Source of the DNA: Microvirga solisilvae
GTDB taxonomy: Bacteria; Pseudomonadota; Alphaproteobacteria; Rhizobiales; Beijerinckiaceae
Direction: 5' to 3'
Assembly: GCF_022808595.1 (NCBI RefSeq)
Contig: NZ_JAKUCN010000007.1
Coordinates: 158,507-222,506 of the forward strand
Length of the DNA stretch: 64,000 nt
Shown: positions 46,627 to 56,866 of the stretch, piece by piece
Layout: each line of letters starts with the position of its first letter
Position numbering within the stretch: the first letter of the stretch is position 1
The notes under the pieces: generated by a model
The model's database searches: none
What the model saw: only the letters and a program-made list of their open reading frames with translations
Told to the model about the DNA's origin: nothing
Translations under genes and position numbers: made by a program

Positions 46627-49092
46627 TTAAGTCCCACGCGGCTTCGCGCGGCGCGTCGGTGGCGCAGTCACCGGATCGTCGGGCCAGGGATGCTTCGGGT
46701 ATTGTCCGCGCATATCGGCGCGCACGGCCGCCCATGAGCCACGCCAGAAACCCGGCAGGTCGCGCGTGATTTGGATGGGGCGTTGTGCGGGCGAGAGCAG
46801 ATGCAGGATCAACGGCACGCGTCCCGCCGCGATGGTGGGATGCTTGTCGAGGCCGAACAGCTCCTGCACGCGCACAGCGAGAACAGGACCTTCCTCACCT
46901 CTGTAGTCGATGGCGATCTGCGAACCCGTCGGCACCTCGATATGCGTCGGCGCCTCGGCATCGAGACGGCGCTGCAGGTTCCACGGCAGAAGACTACGCA
47001 CGGCCTCACTCAACAGATCGGCGCCGATATCGTTGAGGCCGGCCTTGCCGACGAGATGCGGAGCGAGCCATTCCGCAGCCGTCGCGACCAAAGCCTCATC
47101 CGAGAGATCGGGCCATTCATCACCTTCGGCCTTGCGGAGAAACATCACTCGCTCGCGCCATTGCGCCAGTGCCTTCGACCAGGGAAGCGCATCGAGCCCT
47201 AGCGACATAAGTCCGTCGGCCAGCGCCCGTGCCGCCTCTTCTGTTGCTGGCACCTTCAGCGGCCGCTCGTTGAACACGAGCGCGCCGAGACGGCGCACGC
47301 CGCGCGCACGAAGAGCCTTGGCCTGTCGGTCGAACGTAACCTCGTCCTTCTGATCGATATGCTCGCCGAAAGCAGCCTCGATTTCCTCAATCGCGACAGG
47401 AGCCGCTGCGAGAATGCGCGCAGAGGCAGCGCCACCCGAGATCTCGGCAATGGCGAGATAGGGCTCCTTCGCCAAGCGCTCATGCGCCTCCATTGAGGCG
47501 CCGCGTCCGTTGGCCATCAGATATTCGCCCGGTTTGCCGCGCGCTTTCGCGAGACGATCCGGATAAGCGAGCGTGAGCAAGGCACCCAGGGAGCGCGGCT
47601 CGCTCTTCGCAGCACCTGTCTCTCTCTTCGCCCAACCTTCCGCCATGCGCCGCATGTCTTCGGCGCGCCGCGATCGGTCGCGGCGGAAGTGCTCGACGCG
47701 CTCCGTGAGATCCACCATGTCGCCGCCAAGGCCGCGCTCCACGAGCACGGCGGCGAGATCGGCCGCGTCGCGCGCCTGCCCGCTCTCACCAGCGACCAGC
47801 ACCATACGCGCCAGACGTGGCGGCAGAGGCAGATCGCGCAGGCGACGTCCGGTATCGGTAATGCGTCCTTCTTCATCGAGCGCATCGAGCTGCTGCAGAA
47901 GCGTGCGCGCCTCCTTCAAGGCCGGAGCCGGAGGAGGGTCGAGGAAGGCGAGCGACGTGGGATCAGCCACGCCCCAGGCCGCACAATCGAGAAGCAAGGG
48001 CGCAAGATCGGCGGCGAGAATTTCTGGACGCGCAAAAGCTTCAAATGCACCTGTCGCGGCTTCTTCCCACAAGCGATAGGAGACGCCTGGCTCCATTCGC
48101 CCCGCGCGGCCACGACGCTGATCGGCAGCAGCGCGGGAGACGCGCACAGTTTCAAGCCGTGTAAGGCCGATATTCGGCTCATAGATCGGCACGCGCGCGA
48201 GACCTGAATCGATCACCACACGCACGCCTTCGATGGTAAGCGAGGTTTCGGCGATGGATGTGGCCAGTACCACCTTGCGGCGGCCAGCTTTAGCGGGGCT
48301 CACGGCAAGATCCTGTTCGCCACGATCAAGCGCGCCATAGAGCGGCGCGATATCGACAGCAGGATCGGTCACGCGCTCACGCAAAATGGTTTCGACCCGT
48401 CGTATCTCCCTCTGCCCCGGCAGAAAGACGAGGACCGAGCCGCTTTCCGCACGCAAAGCGCGCGTGACGGCATCCGCCACTTGCTCTTCGATGCGACGAT
48501 TGGGATCGCGCCCGAGATAGCGCGTCTCCACCGGATAAGCGCGGCCCTCGGATTCGATCACCGGCACATCACCGATGAGCTTTGCCACGCGCGCGCCGTC
48601 GAGCGTCGCCGACATGACCAGCAGGCGCAGATCCTCGCGCAGTCCGCCCTGCGCATCGAGAGCAAGTGCGAGGCCGAGATCGGCATCGAGGGAGCGCTCA
48701 TGGAATTCGTCAAAGAGCACGGCAGCGATGCCGTCGAGACTCGGATCGTCGAGGATCATACGGGCGAAAACACCCTCGGTCACGACCTCGATGCGCGTCC
48801 TGCGGCTGATCTTGGAGCCGAGGCGCACGCGCAGGCCCACCGTCTCGCCGACCTGCTCGCCCAAAGTTTGCGCCATACGTTCCGCCGCAGCTCGGGCCGC
48901 CAGGCGACGGGGCTCCAGCACGATGATCTTTCCACCCTTCACCCAGGGCTCGTCGAGCAGCACCAGGGGCACACGCGTCGTCTTACCCGCGCCGGGCGGG
49001 GCCACCAGCACCGCATTGGCGCGCGCCTGCAGGCTCTCGGTCAGAGACCCGAGAACTGCATCGATGGGAAGGAACGTGTCGAAGCTGCGCAT
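46627..49092 (-). CDS. hrpB: ATP-dependent helicase HrpB
   Basis: A DEAH-family RNA/DNA helicase of 821 residues. Helicase motifs: Walker A LVAPPGAGKTTR (29-40), the motif II variant LFDEFHERSLDAD, MSATLDGARV, LVFLPGQREIRRVE, LATSIAETSLTIEGV and QRRGRAGR. The HrpB-specific C-terminal region ends with DLPGFWRGSWAAVRADMRGQ. The cellular role is not well defined in most bacteria. The start and stop agree with family length. Confidence 0.95.
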   Translation of the reverse strand: MRSFDTFLPIDAVLGSLTESLQARANAVLVAPPGAGKTTRVPLVLLDEPWVKGGKIIVLEPRRLAARAAAERMAQTLGEQVGETVGLRVRLGSKISRRTRIEVVTEGVFARMILDDPSLDGIAAVLFDEFHERSLDADLGLALALDAQGGLREDLRLLVMSATLDGARVAKLIGDVPVIESEGRAYPVETRYLGRDPNRRIEEQVADAVTRALRAESGSVLVFLPGQREIRRVETILRERVTDPAVDIAPLYGALDRGEQDLAVSPAKAGRRKVVLATSIAETSLTIEGVRVVIDSGLARVPIYEPNIGLTRLETVRVSRAAADQRRGRAGRMEPGVSYRLWEEAATGAFEAFARPEILAADLAPLLLDCAAWGVADPTSLAFLDPPPAPALKEARTLLQQLDALDEEGRITDTGRRLRDLPLPPRLARMVLVAGESGQARDAADLAAVLVERGLGGDMVDLTERVEHFRRDRSRRAEDMRRMAEGWAKRETGAAKSEPRSLGALLTLAYPDRLAKARGKPGEYLMANGRGASMEAHERLAKEPYLAIAEISGGAASARILAAAPVAIEEIEAAFGEHIDQKDEVTFDRQAKALRARGVRRLGALVFNERPLKVPATEEAARALADGLMSLGLDALPWSKALAQWRERVMFLRKAEGDEWPDLSDEALVATAAEWLAPHLVGKAGLNDIGADLLSEAVRSLLPWNLQRRLDAEAPTHIEVPTGSQIAIDYRGEEGPVLAVRVQELFGLDKHPTIAAGRVPLILHLLSPAQRPIQITRDLPGFWRGSWAAVRADMRGQYPKHPWPDDPVTAPPTRRAKPRGT

Positions 49093-49133
49093 GCCGCCTG
49101 ATGGCTCAACCCGGGCAGAAGAGCAAGCCGTTC

Positions 49134-49754
49134 TTAGACCGGAAAGCCATAGCGGCGGAGCTCGGCGGCCAGATCGACCGTCTCATCGGGATAATGGATC
49201 GCATGCATGCCCACGCCCCGCGCCGCCTCGATATTGGCGCGCGAGTCGTCGATGAACACGCAATCCTCGGCCTCAAGACCATAGCGGTCGAGGAGCAGAT
49301 GGTAGATGGCGGGATCGGGCTTCAAGAGGCGCTCATCGCCTGAAACGATGATGCCGTCGAACCCGGCGAGGAACGGGAAGCGCTGCTGCGCCAGGACGAG
49401 CTTGGGGCCTGAGAAGTTCGTGATGCAGTAATTCGGCACCTTTGCTTCCCGCAATCGATGGAGAAGCGCGACGTTCTGCTCGAAAACGCCGGACACCGTC
49501 TCCGTCCAGCGATCATGGAAAGCGCGGATTGCGCTCTCGTGCTTGGGATGATCCTTCACGAGAAGGGCAACAGCTTCGTCCCAGTCACGACCGCGATCCT
49601 GCTCCACGTTCCAGTCATGAGTGCAGACATTGCCGAGAAACCATTCCATCTCCGTCTCATCGTCGAAGATCTGGCGATAGAGATTACGTGGGTCCCAGCG
49701 CAGCAGGACATTGCCGATATCGAACACGACTGTCTTAGGTTGCCGAAAGCTCAA
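49134..49754 (-). CDS. HAD family hydrolase (YihX-like phosphatase)
   Basis: A 206-residue haloacid-dehalogenase-fold phosphatase. Motif I is VFDIGNVLLRWDPRN, motif II CITNFSG, motif III KPDPAIYHLLLDRYG and motif IV VFIDDSRANIEAA. The DIGNV form of motif I and the size resemble YihX-type sugar-phosphate phosphatases. The start is TTG, supported by GAGGGG five bases upstream. The substrate cannot be deduced. Confidence 0.9.
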   Translation of the reverse strand: MSFRQPKTVVFDIGNVLLRWDPRNLYRQIFDDETEMEWFLGNVCTHDWNVEQDRGRDWDEAVALLVKDHPKHESAIRAFHDRWTETVSGVFEQNVALLHRLREAKVPNYCITNFSGPKLVLAQQRFPFLAGFDGIIVSGDERLLKPDPAIYHLLLDRYGLEAEDCVFIDDSRANIEAARGVGMHAIHYPDETVDLAAELRRYGFPV

Positions 49755-49995
49755 GATAACCCCTCATGATTGTCTGTCGTTCTTGATCCTTCAGGTACAA
49801 AGAAGTCACTCTGAAGAACGGCCAACTCAACAGCCTCTTCGATGAACGAATTCTGAAGCCTGAGCGACTCTGGCACTTTAGCTTGGCATAAATAGCCCTC
49901 AGAGGGACCAACCTCTGTCATAGCCGCTACCTTATCGCTTATTCTCCTAGCGGCAGGAGAAAAGAGAAGTTTGCCTGCTCATTGGATTGAGGAAA

Positions 49996-50739
49996 ATGAT
50001 CGAATCCGTCTCGATCCTGCAATACGCCCTCGTAGCCTTCTGCGCCCTGATGGCCGGCACCATCGGCGGGGTTGCAGGATATGGCACCGGCCTCCTGATG
50101 CCGTTAGTCCTGACGCCCCTCGTGGGTGCGGAAGCCGTCGTCCCCATCATCGGGCTTTCGGCCTTATTCACCAACAGCAGTCGAGTCCTTGCCTTTTGGA
50201 AGGATATGGACCTGCGCAAGGCCCTTATCGTCGGCTGCATGGCGCTGCCAACATGCCTTCTGGGTGCCTATGGCTATACATTTCTCACAGGAAGAGGAGC
50301 CGCCATTGTCATCGGCAGCTTTCTGGTGCTCATGGTGCCGACAAGGCTTATCCTGAAGCATCTCAAAGCGGAATTATCGGGCAGCGGCCTTGCCGCTGCG
50401 GGTGCAGGTTATGGCCTTCTCGTTGGCGGAACATCAGGTTCCGGCGTGGTCCTGCTCTCGATCCTCATGGCATCCGGCCTCAATGGGCGCGCCGTCATCG
50501 CAACCGATGCCGTGATCTCCATTTTTCTGGCTTTTGCGAAAACCGGCGTCTTTCAATTCTTCGGCGCTTTGCCGGTCTCATCCTGGATCATGGCGCTGAT
50601 CGTCGGATTATCGGCAGCGCCAGGCGCATTCATCGCCAAGCGCCTGACAGAAACCCTGCCGATCCATATTCACAATGCCATTCTCGACGCCGCCATCGTC
50701 TGTGGCGGCGTCCTTCTCATCGCGCAGGGCCTACGCTGA
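49996..50739 (+). CDS. TSUP family transporter (TauE/SafE-like)
   Basis: A 247-residue membrane protein with about eight hydrophobic segments, arranged as two halves. Repeated GGVAGYGTGLLMPLVLTPL and GLLVGGTSGSGVVLLSILM segments at the starts of both halves are typical of the TauE/SafE (TSUP) family, which exports or imports organosulfur compounds and sulfite. The substrate is unknown. The start is uncertain: ATG 49996 has GAGGA only two bases away, and TTG 49987 is an alternative. It lies in a slightly more AT-rich stretch and converges with maeB, one base between the stops. Confidence 0.85.
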   Translation: MIESVSILQYALVAFCALMAGTIGGVAGYGTGLLMPLVLTPLVGAEAVVPIIGLSALFTNSSRVLAFWKDMDLRKALIVGCMALPTCLLGAYGYTFLTGRGAAIVIGSFLVLMVPTRLILKHLKAELSGSGLAAAGAGYGLLVGGTSGSGVVLLSILMASGLNGRAVIATDAVISIFLAFAKTGVFQFFGALPVSSWIMALIVGLSAAPGAFIAKRLTETLPIHIHNAILDAAIVCGGVLLIAQGLR

Positions 50740-50740
50740 A

Positions 50741-53032
50741 TCAGCCGCCGATATTGTAGGCCGCGAGTGCCGCCATGTTGACGATGTCGTTGTCGGTGGC
50801 GCCGAGCGAGACGATCTGAACCGGCTTGTCGAGGCCGACCACCAGCGGTCCCATCACCATCGCGCCGCCGAGCTCCTGCAGCATCTTCGTAGAGATGGAT
50901 GCCGAGTGGAAGGCCGGCATGACGAGCACGTTCGCGGTATCCGTGAGGCGGCTGAACGGATATTGCGCCATCAGATCGCGGTTGAGCGCCACATCCGCCG
51001 CCATCTCTCCGTCGTACTCGAAATCGACACGCATGCCGTCGAGGATCTGCACGGCCTCCTGGATCTTCTCGGCGCGCTCGGCGCGGGGATGGCCGAAGGT
51101 AGAGAACGACAGAAGAGCGACGCGCGGCTCGTAGCCGAGCCGGCGAGCGACACCGGCGGATTCGATAGCAATCTCGGCAAGTTCCTGCGCGCTCGGCATT
51201 TCATGAATGGCCGTATCTGCCACGAGCACCGTGCGCTCGCGCGCCAGGCACAGCGACACGCCGATCACCCGATGACCGGGCTTCGGATCGATGACGTGCA
51301 GCACGTCCGCAAGGGCCGTCGAATAGTTGCGCGTAGCGCCTGTCACCATGGCATCCGCATCGCCGAGCGCCACCATGGATGCCGCGAAGTGGTTGCGGTC
51401 CTGATTGATCATGCGCTGGCAGTCGCGGAACAGATAGCCCTTGCGCTGCAGGCGCTCATAGAGAAACTGCGCATAGGTGCTGTTGCGGGAAGACAGGCGC
51501 GCATTGTGGATCTCGATGCCTTCGCGACCCTCGAGATCGATTCCGGCCTGAGCCGCCGTCTCGAAGATGCGCTCCTCGCGTCCCACGAGAATGGCGCGGC
51601 CAAGCCCCTGATTGACGAAGGACAGGGCGGCGCGAATGACCTTCTCCTCCTCGCCTTCCGCGAACACCACGCGCTTGGGCATCTTGCGCACGCGTTCGAA
51701 GATGCGGTTGAGGGTGCCGGCCACGGGATCGCGGCGGGCGGAGAGATGCGCCTTGTAAGCCTTCATGTCGATGATGGGCCGGCGCGCAACGCCCGTATCC
51801 ATCGCAGCCTTCGCCACCGCCATCGGAATCGTGTGGATCAGGCGCGGATCGAACGGCACAGGAATGATGTAATCGCGGCCGAAGCGCGGGCGCGCGCCCT
51901 GATAGGCGGCAGCCACCTCGTCCGGCACGTCCTCGCGGGCGAGTTCCGCAAGCGCCTGGGCGGCTGCGACCTTCATCTCCATGTTGATCGTGGTGGCCTG
52001 CACGTCGAGCGCGCCACGGAAGATGTAAGGGAAGCCCAGAACGTTGTTCACCTGGTTCGGATAATCCGAGCGGCCCGTGGCGATGATCACGTCGTCACGG
52101 ATGCGCGCCACTTCCTCCGGCGTGATTTCCGGATCGGGATTGGCCATGGCGAAGATAATCGGGTTCGGCGCCATGGAGCGGATCATGTCGTCCGAGAAGG
52201 CACCCTTGGCGGAAAGGCCGAACACCGCATCCGCCCCCTTCAGGGCATCGGCCAGACTGCGCGCGTTCGTGTCGGCGGCATGGGCCGACTTCCACTGGTT
52301 CATGCCTTCCGTGCGGCCCTTGTAGATCACGCCCTTCGTGTCGCAGAGGATCACGTTGTTGGGTGCAAATCCCATGGCTTTCAGCAATTCCGTACAGGCA
52401 ATGCCGGCCGCGCCCGCGCCGTTTACCACGAGCTTGGTCTTCGCCATATCGCGGCCTGTGAGGTGCAGCGCATTGATGAGGCCCGCCGCCGCGATGATCG
52501 CTGTGCCGTGCTGGTCGTCATGGAAGACCGGAATGTCCATGAGTTCCCGCAGGCGCTCCTCGATGATGAAACACTCGGGCGCCTTGATGTCCTCCAGGTT
52601 GATGCCGCCGAAGGAGGGGCCGAGATAGCGCACGCAGTTGATGAAGGTATCCGCATCTTCTGTGTCGACCTCGAGGTCGATGGAATCCACATCTGCGAAG
52701 CGCTTGAAGAGAACCGACTTGCCTTCCATCACCGGCTTGGACGCCAATGCGCCGAGATTGCCGAGGCCCAGAATCGCCGTGCCGTTCGAGATCACCGCCA
52801 CCATGTTTGAGCGGGTGGTGTAATCGAAGGCGAGAGAAGGGTTCTCCGCGATCGCCAGAACCGGCACCGCCACGCCGGGCGAATAGGCCAGCGACAGGTC
52901 CCGCTGGGTCGCCATGGGCTTGGTGGGCACCACCTCGAGCTTGCCGGGCCGGCCCTGGGCATGGAACTGCAAGGCTTCCTGATCGGTGAAGGTGGGGCGT
53001 TTGCGGCGGGTCGGGGGCGTTTCGTCGGTCAT
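50741..53032 (-). CDS. maeB: NADP-dependent malic enzyme (MaeB type)
   Basis: Decarboxylates malate to pyruvate with NADP reduction. The 763-residue protein has an N-terminal malic enzyme part ([40 protein letters not shown] in part, [11 protein letters not shown]) and a C-terminal phosphate-acetyltransferase-like domain (about 440-763) that is used in allosteric control. This two-domain form is normal for MaeB in Proteobacteria. It is convergent with the TSUP gene and divergent from mutS. Confidence 0.95.
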   Translation of the reverse strand: MTDETPPTRRKRPTFTDQEALQFHAQGRPGKLEVVPTKPMATQRDLSLAYSPGVAVPVLAIAENPSLAFDYTTRSNMVAVISNGTAILGLGNLGALASKPVMEGKSVLFKRFADVDSIDLEVDTEDADTFINCVRYLGPSFGGINLEDIKAPECFIIEERLRELMDIPVFHDDQHGTAIIAAAGLINALHLTGRDMAKTKLVVNGAGAAGIACTELLKAMGFAPNNVILCDTKGVIYKGRTEGMNQWKSAHAADTNARSLADALKGADAVFGLSAKGAFSDDMIRSMAPNPIIFAMANPDPEITPEEVARIRDDVIIATGRSDYPNQVNNVLGFPYIFRGALDVQATTINMEMKVAAAQALAELAREDVPDEVAAAYQGARPRFGRDYIIPVPFDPRLIHTIPMAVAKAAMDTGVARRPIIDMKAYKAHLSARRDPVAGTLNRIFERVRKMPKRVVFAEGEEEKVIRAALSFVNQGLGRAILVGREERIFETAAQAGIDLEGREGIEIHNARLSSRNSTYAQFLYERLQRKGYLFRDCQRMINQDRNHFAASMVALGDADAMVTGATRNYSTALADVLHVIDPKPGHRVIGVSLCLARERTVLVADTAIHEMPSAQELAEIAIESAGVARRLGYEPRVALLSFSTFGHPRAERAEKIQEAVQILDGMRVDFEYDGEMAADVALNRDLMAQYPFSRLTDTANVLVMPAFHSASISTKMLQELGGAMVMGPLVVGLDKPVQIVSLGATDNDIVNMAALAAYNIGG

Positions 53033-53182
53033 GGAACTGCCGTGTTTTGGCCTGGAGGCTCATTATTCGAAGGGGATGCGACCTTAAGGCCTAGGACCTT
53101 TCGTCTCAAGACTTGTGCACACCCCTCCTTCCAAGGCGATGATACGGGTGAAAGGCGGGGCAGGCTTTGCTACATAAGGCGG

Positions 53183-55909
53183 ATGTCGTCGCAAGCCCTG
53201 TACCAAGCCCCCGAGACCACCGAAGAGACCAGCACCGCCGGCCCAAAGCCGGCCTCGGATAACCGCGTCACGCCCATGATGGCGCAATATATCGAGATCA
53301 AGGCCGCCAATCCGGACAGTCTGCTGTTCTACCGGATGGGTGACTTCTACGAGTTGTTCTTTGAGGATGCGGAGATCGCGAGCCAGTCGCTCGGCATCGT
53401 GCTCACCAAGCGCGGCAAGCACCAGGGACAGGATATCCCCATGTGCGGCGTGCCCGTGGACCGGGCGGACGATTATCTCCAGCGCCTCATCGGCTTGGGC
53501 CACCGGGTCGCGGTCTGCGAGCAGACGGAAGATCCGGCGGAGGCGAAGAAGCGCGGTTCCAAATCCGTGGTGCGGCGTGACGTGGTGCGCCTCGTCACCC
53601 CCGGCACGATTACGGAAGAGCGCCTGCTGGAGCCGGGACGCGCCAACTTTCTTCTCGCCATCGCGCGCCGCCGCGTCTCCGACACGCAATGGTGCTACGG
53701 CCTTGCCGCCGTCGACATCTCCACCGGCCATTTCGTGGTGAGCGAGACCGATGCGCTCGGTCTGCCGGCGGAGATCGCCCGCTTCGAGCCGCGCGAGATC
53801 CTGGTGCCGGATGTCATTCATGATGACCCGGAGCTTGTAAGTTTCTGGCGCGAGACGCGCGCCTCCATCACCCCGCTCTCTCGCGAGGGCCTCGATCCGG
53901 CTTCCGCCGAGCGAAGACTGAAAGAGCATTTCGGCGTCGCCACGCTCGATTCCTTCGGCTCCTTCGGTGCTGCCGAAATCACGGCAGCCGGCAGCGTGCT
54001 GTTCTATATCGAGAAGACGCAGATCGACAGCCGCCCGGTTCTCAACCCGCCATCGCGCGAGAATGCCGGCGCGGCGCTTGCCATCGATGCGGCGACACGC
54101 GCCAATCTGGAACTCACGCGCACACTCTCCGGCGAGCGCGCGGGAAGCCTGCTCGCCACCATCGACTGCACCGTCACTCCTGGCGGCGCGCGCTGCCTCG
54201 CCGAGCGTCTCGCAGGTCCCCTTACCGATCCCGGCATGATCCATGCACGGCAGGATGCGGTGGAGTTCCTCGTCGACAACGCCGATCTGCGCGAGCGCCT
54301 GCGGCGCATTCTCAAACGCTCGCCCGATCTGGCACGCGCGCTCTCGCGCCTGAGCCTCGGACGCGGCGGACCGCGCGACTTGGCTTGCGTGCGCGACGGA
54401 TTGTTCGCCGCACGCGAACTCGGCCTCGAACTCGCCATCGCCCCCAACCTGCCGAAGGAGCTTCTGTCGAATGCGCAGAAGCTTCAATCCCTGCGCACTG
54501 ACGTGGCCGATAAGCTCGCGGCGGCGCTCGCCGATGAGCTGCCGCTTCTCAAGCGGGACGGCGGCTTCATCCGTGCCGCTTATGATGCCAATCTCGACGA
54601 GCTGCGCGAGCTGCAGCAGGATTCGCGCCGCTTCATCGCAGCGCTTCAGACACGCTACGCCAACGACACAGGCTGCCGCACGCTTCGCGTGAAGCACAAC
54701 CACATGATCGGCTATTTCGTGGAAGTGCCGCAGAATGTGGGCGAGGACCTGCTGAAGGAGCCTTTCAAGGATACCTTCATCCACCGCCAGACCATGGCGG
54801 GCGCCATGCGCTTCTCGACGCAGGAACTGGGCGAGCTGGAATCGAAGATCGCCTCCGCCTCTGACCGTGCGCTGAAGATCGAGCTCGGCCTGTTCGAGGC
54901 GATGACGCAGGAATTGCTCGATCTGTCGGGCGAAGTCGCTTTGGCGGCCGAGGCGCTCGCGATCATCGACGTGACGGCGGCGCTTGCCGACCTCGCGGTG
55001 CGTCTCGACTGGACGCGCCCTCTCGTCGATACAGGCCTGGCCTTCACCGTGAAGGGCGGACGCCATCCCGTGGTCGAGGCGGCACTGAAGCGCGAAGGCA
55101 CCGCCTTCATAGCCAACGATTCCGATTTGTCCGGCAAGGATGCCGGTCATATCCAGCTGATCACCGGTCCGAACATGGGCGGTAAATCGACCTATCTGCG
55201 CCAGAACGCGCTGATCGTCGTGCTCGCCCAGATGGGCTCGTTCGTTCCGGCGAAGGAAGCGCATATCGGCGTGGTGGATCGCCTGTTCTCTCGCGTCGGC
55301 GCTGCCGACGATCTCGCGCGCGGTCGCTCGACCTTCATGGTCGAGATGGTGGAAACCGCCGCCATCCTCAACCAGGCCACTGCGCGCTCCCTGGTGATCC
55401 TCGACGAGATCGGACGCGGCACGTCGACCTTCGATGGCCTATCCATCGCATGGGCTGCCATCGAGCATCTGCACGAAGCCAATCGCTGCCGCGCGCTCTT
55501 CGCCACGCATTTCCACGAGCTGACGGCGCTCGCCGAGCGCCTGCCGCGCATCTCCAACGCAACGCTGAAGGTCACCGAGTGGAACGGCGATGTGGTGTTC
55601 CTGCACGAGGTGGTGCCGGGCGCTGCCGACCGCTCGTATGGTCTCCAGGTGGCGCGCCTTGCAGGACTTCCCTCAGCCGTTGTCGAACGAGCCAAGACGA
55701 TCCTGAGCGAGCTGGAGAAATCGGATCGCGAAAATCCCAAGCGTGCGCTCGTCGACGACCTGCCGCTCTTCGCGGCGCCCATGCGCGCGGAGTCTCCGAA
55801 GGTTCAGGAGAAGGATATCTTACGCGAAGCGCTCGATGCTCTCGATCCGGATCAGATGACGCCGAGAGAAGCGCTCGACGCCCTCTATCGCCTCAAGGCT
55901 CAGCGGTAA
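53183..55909 (+). CDS. mutS: DNA mismatch repair protein MutS
   Basis: Recognises mismatches and starts methyl-directed repair. The 908-residue protein carries the N-terminal mismatch-binding [16 protein letters not shown] with the Phe-x-Glu motif, connector and clamp domains, and the ATPase domain with Walker [10 protein letters not shown] (662-670), the [17 protein letters not shown] block, Walker [17 protein letters not shown] and the ATHFHEL motif. The start at ATG 53183 gives the common beginning with the [20 protein letters not shown] segment at about residue 31. It is convergent with the response regulator. Confidence 0.97.
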   Translation: MSSQALYQAPETTEETSTAGPKPASDNRVTPMMAQYIEIKAANPDSLLFYRMGDFYELFFEDAEIASQSLGIVLTKRGKHQGQDIPMCGVPVDRADDYLQRLIGLGHRVAVCEQTEDPAEAKKRGSKSVVRRDVVRLVTPGTITEERLLEPGRANFLLAIARRRVSDTQWCYGLAAVDISTGHFVVSETDALGLPAEIARFEPREILVPDVIHDDPELVSFWRETRASITPLSREGLDPASAERRLKEHFGVATLDSFGSFGAAEITAAGSVLFYIEKTQIDSRPVLNPPSRENAGAALAIDAATRANLELTRTLSGERAGSLLATIDCTVTPGGARCLAERLAGPLTDPGMIHARQDAVEFLVDNADLRERLRRILKRSPDLARALSRLSLGRGGPRDLACVRDGLFAARELGLELAIAPNLPKELLSNAQKLQSLRTDVADKLAAALADELPLLKRDGGFIRAAYDANLDELRELQQDSRRFIAALQTRYANDTGCRTLRVKHNHMIGYFVEVPQNVGEDLLKEPFKDTFIHRQTMAGAMRFSTQELGELESKIASASDRALKIELGLFEAMTQELLDLSGEVALAAEALAIIDVTAALADLAVRLDWTRPLVDTGLAFTVKGGRHPVVEAALKREGTAFIANDSDLSGKDAGHIQLITGPNMGGKSTYLRQNALIVVLAQMGSFVPAKEAHIGVVDRLFSRVGAADDLARGRSTFMVEMVETAAILNQATARSLVILDEIGRGTSTFDGLSIAWAAIEHLHEANRCRALFATHFHELTALAERLPRISNATLKVTEWNGDVVFLHEVVPGAADRSYGLQVARLAGLPSAVVERAKTILSELEKSDRENPKRALVDDLPLFAAPMRAESPKVQEKDILREALDALDPDQMTPREALDALYRLKAQR

Positions 55910-55918
55910 GGGAAGGCT

Positions 55919-56374
55919 TTAGGATAACTTCGAGCTGCTATCTTCGGCGCTCTTGGCATCGAAAGGGATGAAGGTTGCCCAATCCGTGTTGGAAGCATCC
56001 TCATCCCGCTCGGCCGTGACATAGGCAAGAGCTTCCTTCACCCCACGCTCAGTATAGGGCTTGGCGATCACGCCGCGCGCACCGGCAAAATCCTCAGGGA
56101 TCCGCTTGGCATTGGCGGTCATGAACAGCACGGTGACGTGGTGCCGATCGGAAAGCTCGCGGGCGACATCGATGCCCGTCAGGCCATCGGCAAGGTGAAT
56201 GTCCACGAAGGCGAGGTCGGGCGACAACTCGCGGCCGAGCGCGACGGCCTCATCAGAAGAAGCCGCGATTCCCACCACTTCATGCCCAGCTTCCTGGAGA
56301 AGGCTTTCGAGTTCCAGCGCGATCAGAAACTCATCTTCGACGATAAGGATGCGCAAAGGCTTCAGCTTACTCAA
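55919..56374 (-). CDS. single-domain response regulator
   Basis: A 151-residue protein consisting of a CheY-like receiver and a short C-terminal tail. It has LRILIVEDEFLIALELESLL (acid pocket), the phosphoacceptor Asp in LAFVDIHLADGLTGIDVA, the switch Thr in FMTANAKRIP, and Lys in GVIAKPYTERGV. No output domain or histidine kinase is near, so it probably acts by protein contact. The start TTG 56374 has GAGGAG seven bases upstream (56382-56387); ATG 56392 would place that site inside the gene. Confidence 0.85.
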   Translation of the reverse strand: MSKLKPLRILIVEDEFLIALELESLLQEAGHEVVGIAASSDEAVALGRELSPDLAFVDIHLADGLTGIDVARELSDRHHVTVLFMTANAKRIPEDFAGARGVIAKPYTERGVKEALAYVTAERDEDASNTDWATFIPFDAKSAEDSSSKLS

Positions 56375-56866
56375 CACGTGTCTCCTCGGCATCCACCGGC
56401 AAGAGACGATCAATTGCCATACCTGGCACCGCCTTGAAGCAAGTCAACAGGCCGCCCATCCGGTGGAAGGGAGCTGCCCAGGTCTCAGTACCGGTTTGGG
56501 GGATCGTCAACGGCAGAAATCTCTCGTCGGGAAATGTGAGTTCTTGGACATCTTGGGGGGAATGAAATCGTATCAGCATGATGGGCGCTCAGGCATTCGG
56601 GACAGCGGCGCCTTCCTGCGCACGCAGTACCCTGACTCTGGCAGCGTCCTTTGCCATGATCGTCGCTCTCCCTTGTTGAGAGGATCATCCCCTTGATAGG
56701 GCTTGAAGCCCTTTTGCCGGCATAGCGTGACTCAACGTCGTAAGGCCGGGAGGGTTCCGAAAACTTTCCGGAAGGCTTGGATAGAGTCGTTTCACACAGG
56801 TGAAACACTATCCCATTCCATATGGCCGCGCTAGAGTCAGGGCTCGGTTCAAGGAGGTCGAGCCTG
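56375..56866. other. 492-base region without a supported gene
   Basis: Between the response regulator and comM I see no gene that I can support. A 70-codon open frame on the minus strand (56367-56579) and a 22-codon frame (56591-56659) preceded by AGGGAG exist, but neither resembles a known family. The first overlaps the response-regulator start. The region should contain the promoters of both flanking genes. Confidence 0.5.

Noticed and set aside
50675..52810. 711-codon plus-strand open frame opposite maeB
   Set aside because: The minus strand encodes a full-length, motif-complete malic enzyme; the plus-strand frame has His/Arg-rich shadow composition.
53084..55264. 726-codon minus-strand open frame inside mutS
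   Set aside because: All MutS domains and ATPase motifs are on the plus strand; the antisense translation has no recognisable features.
56367..56579. 70-codon minus-strand open frame upstream of the response regulator
   Set aside because: No ribosome-binding site, no family resemblance, and its end runs into the regulator start; not reported as a gene.
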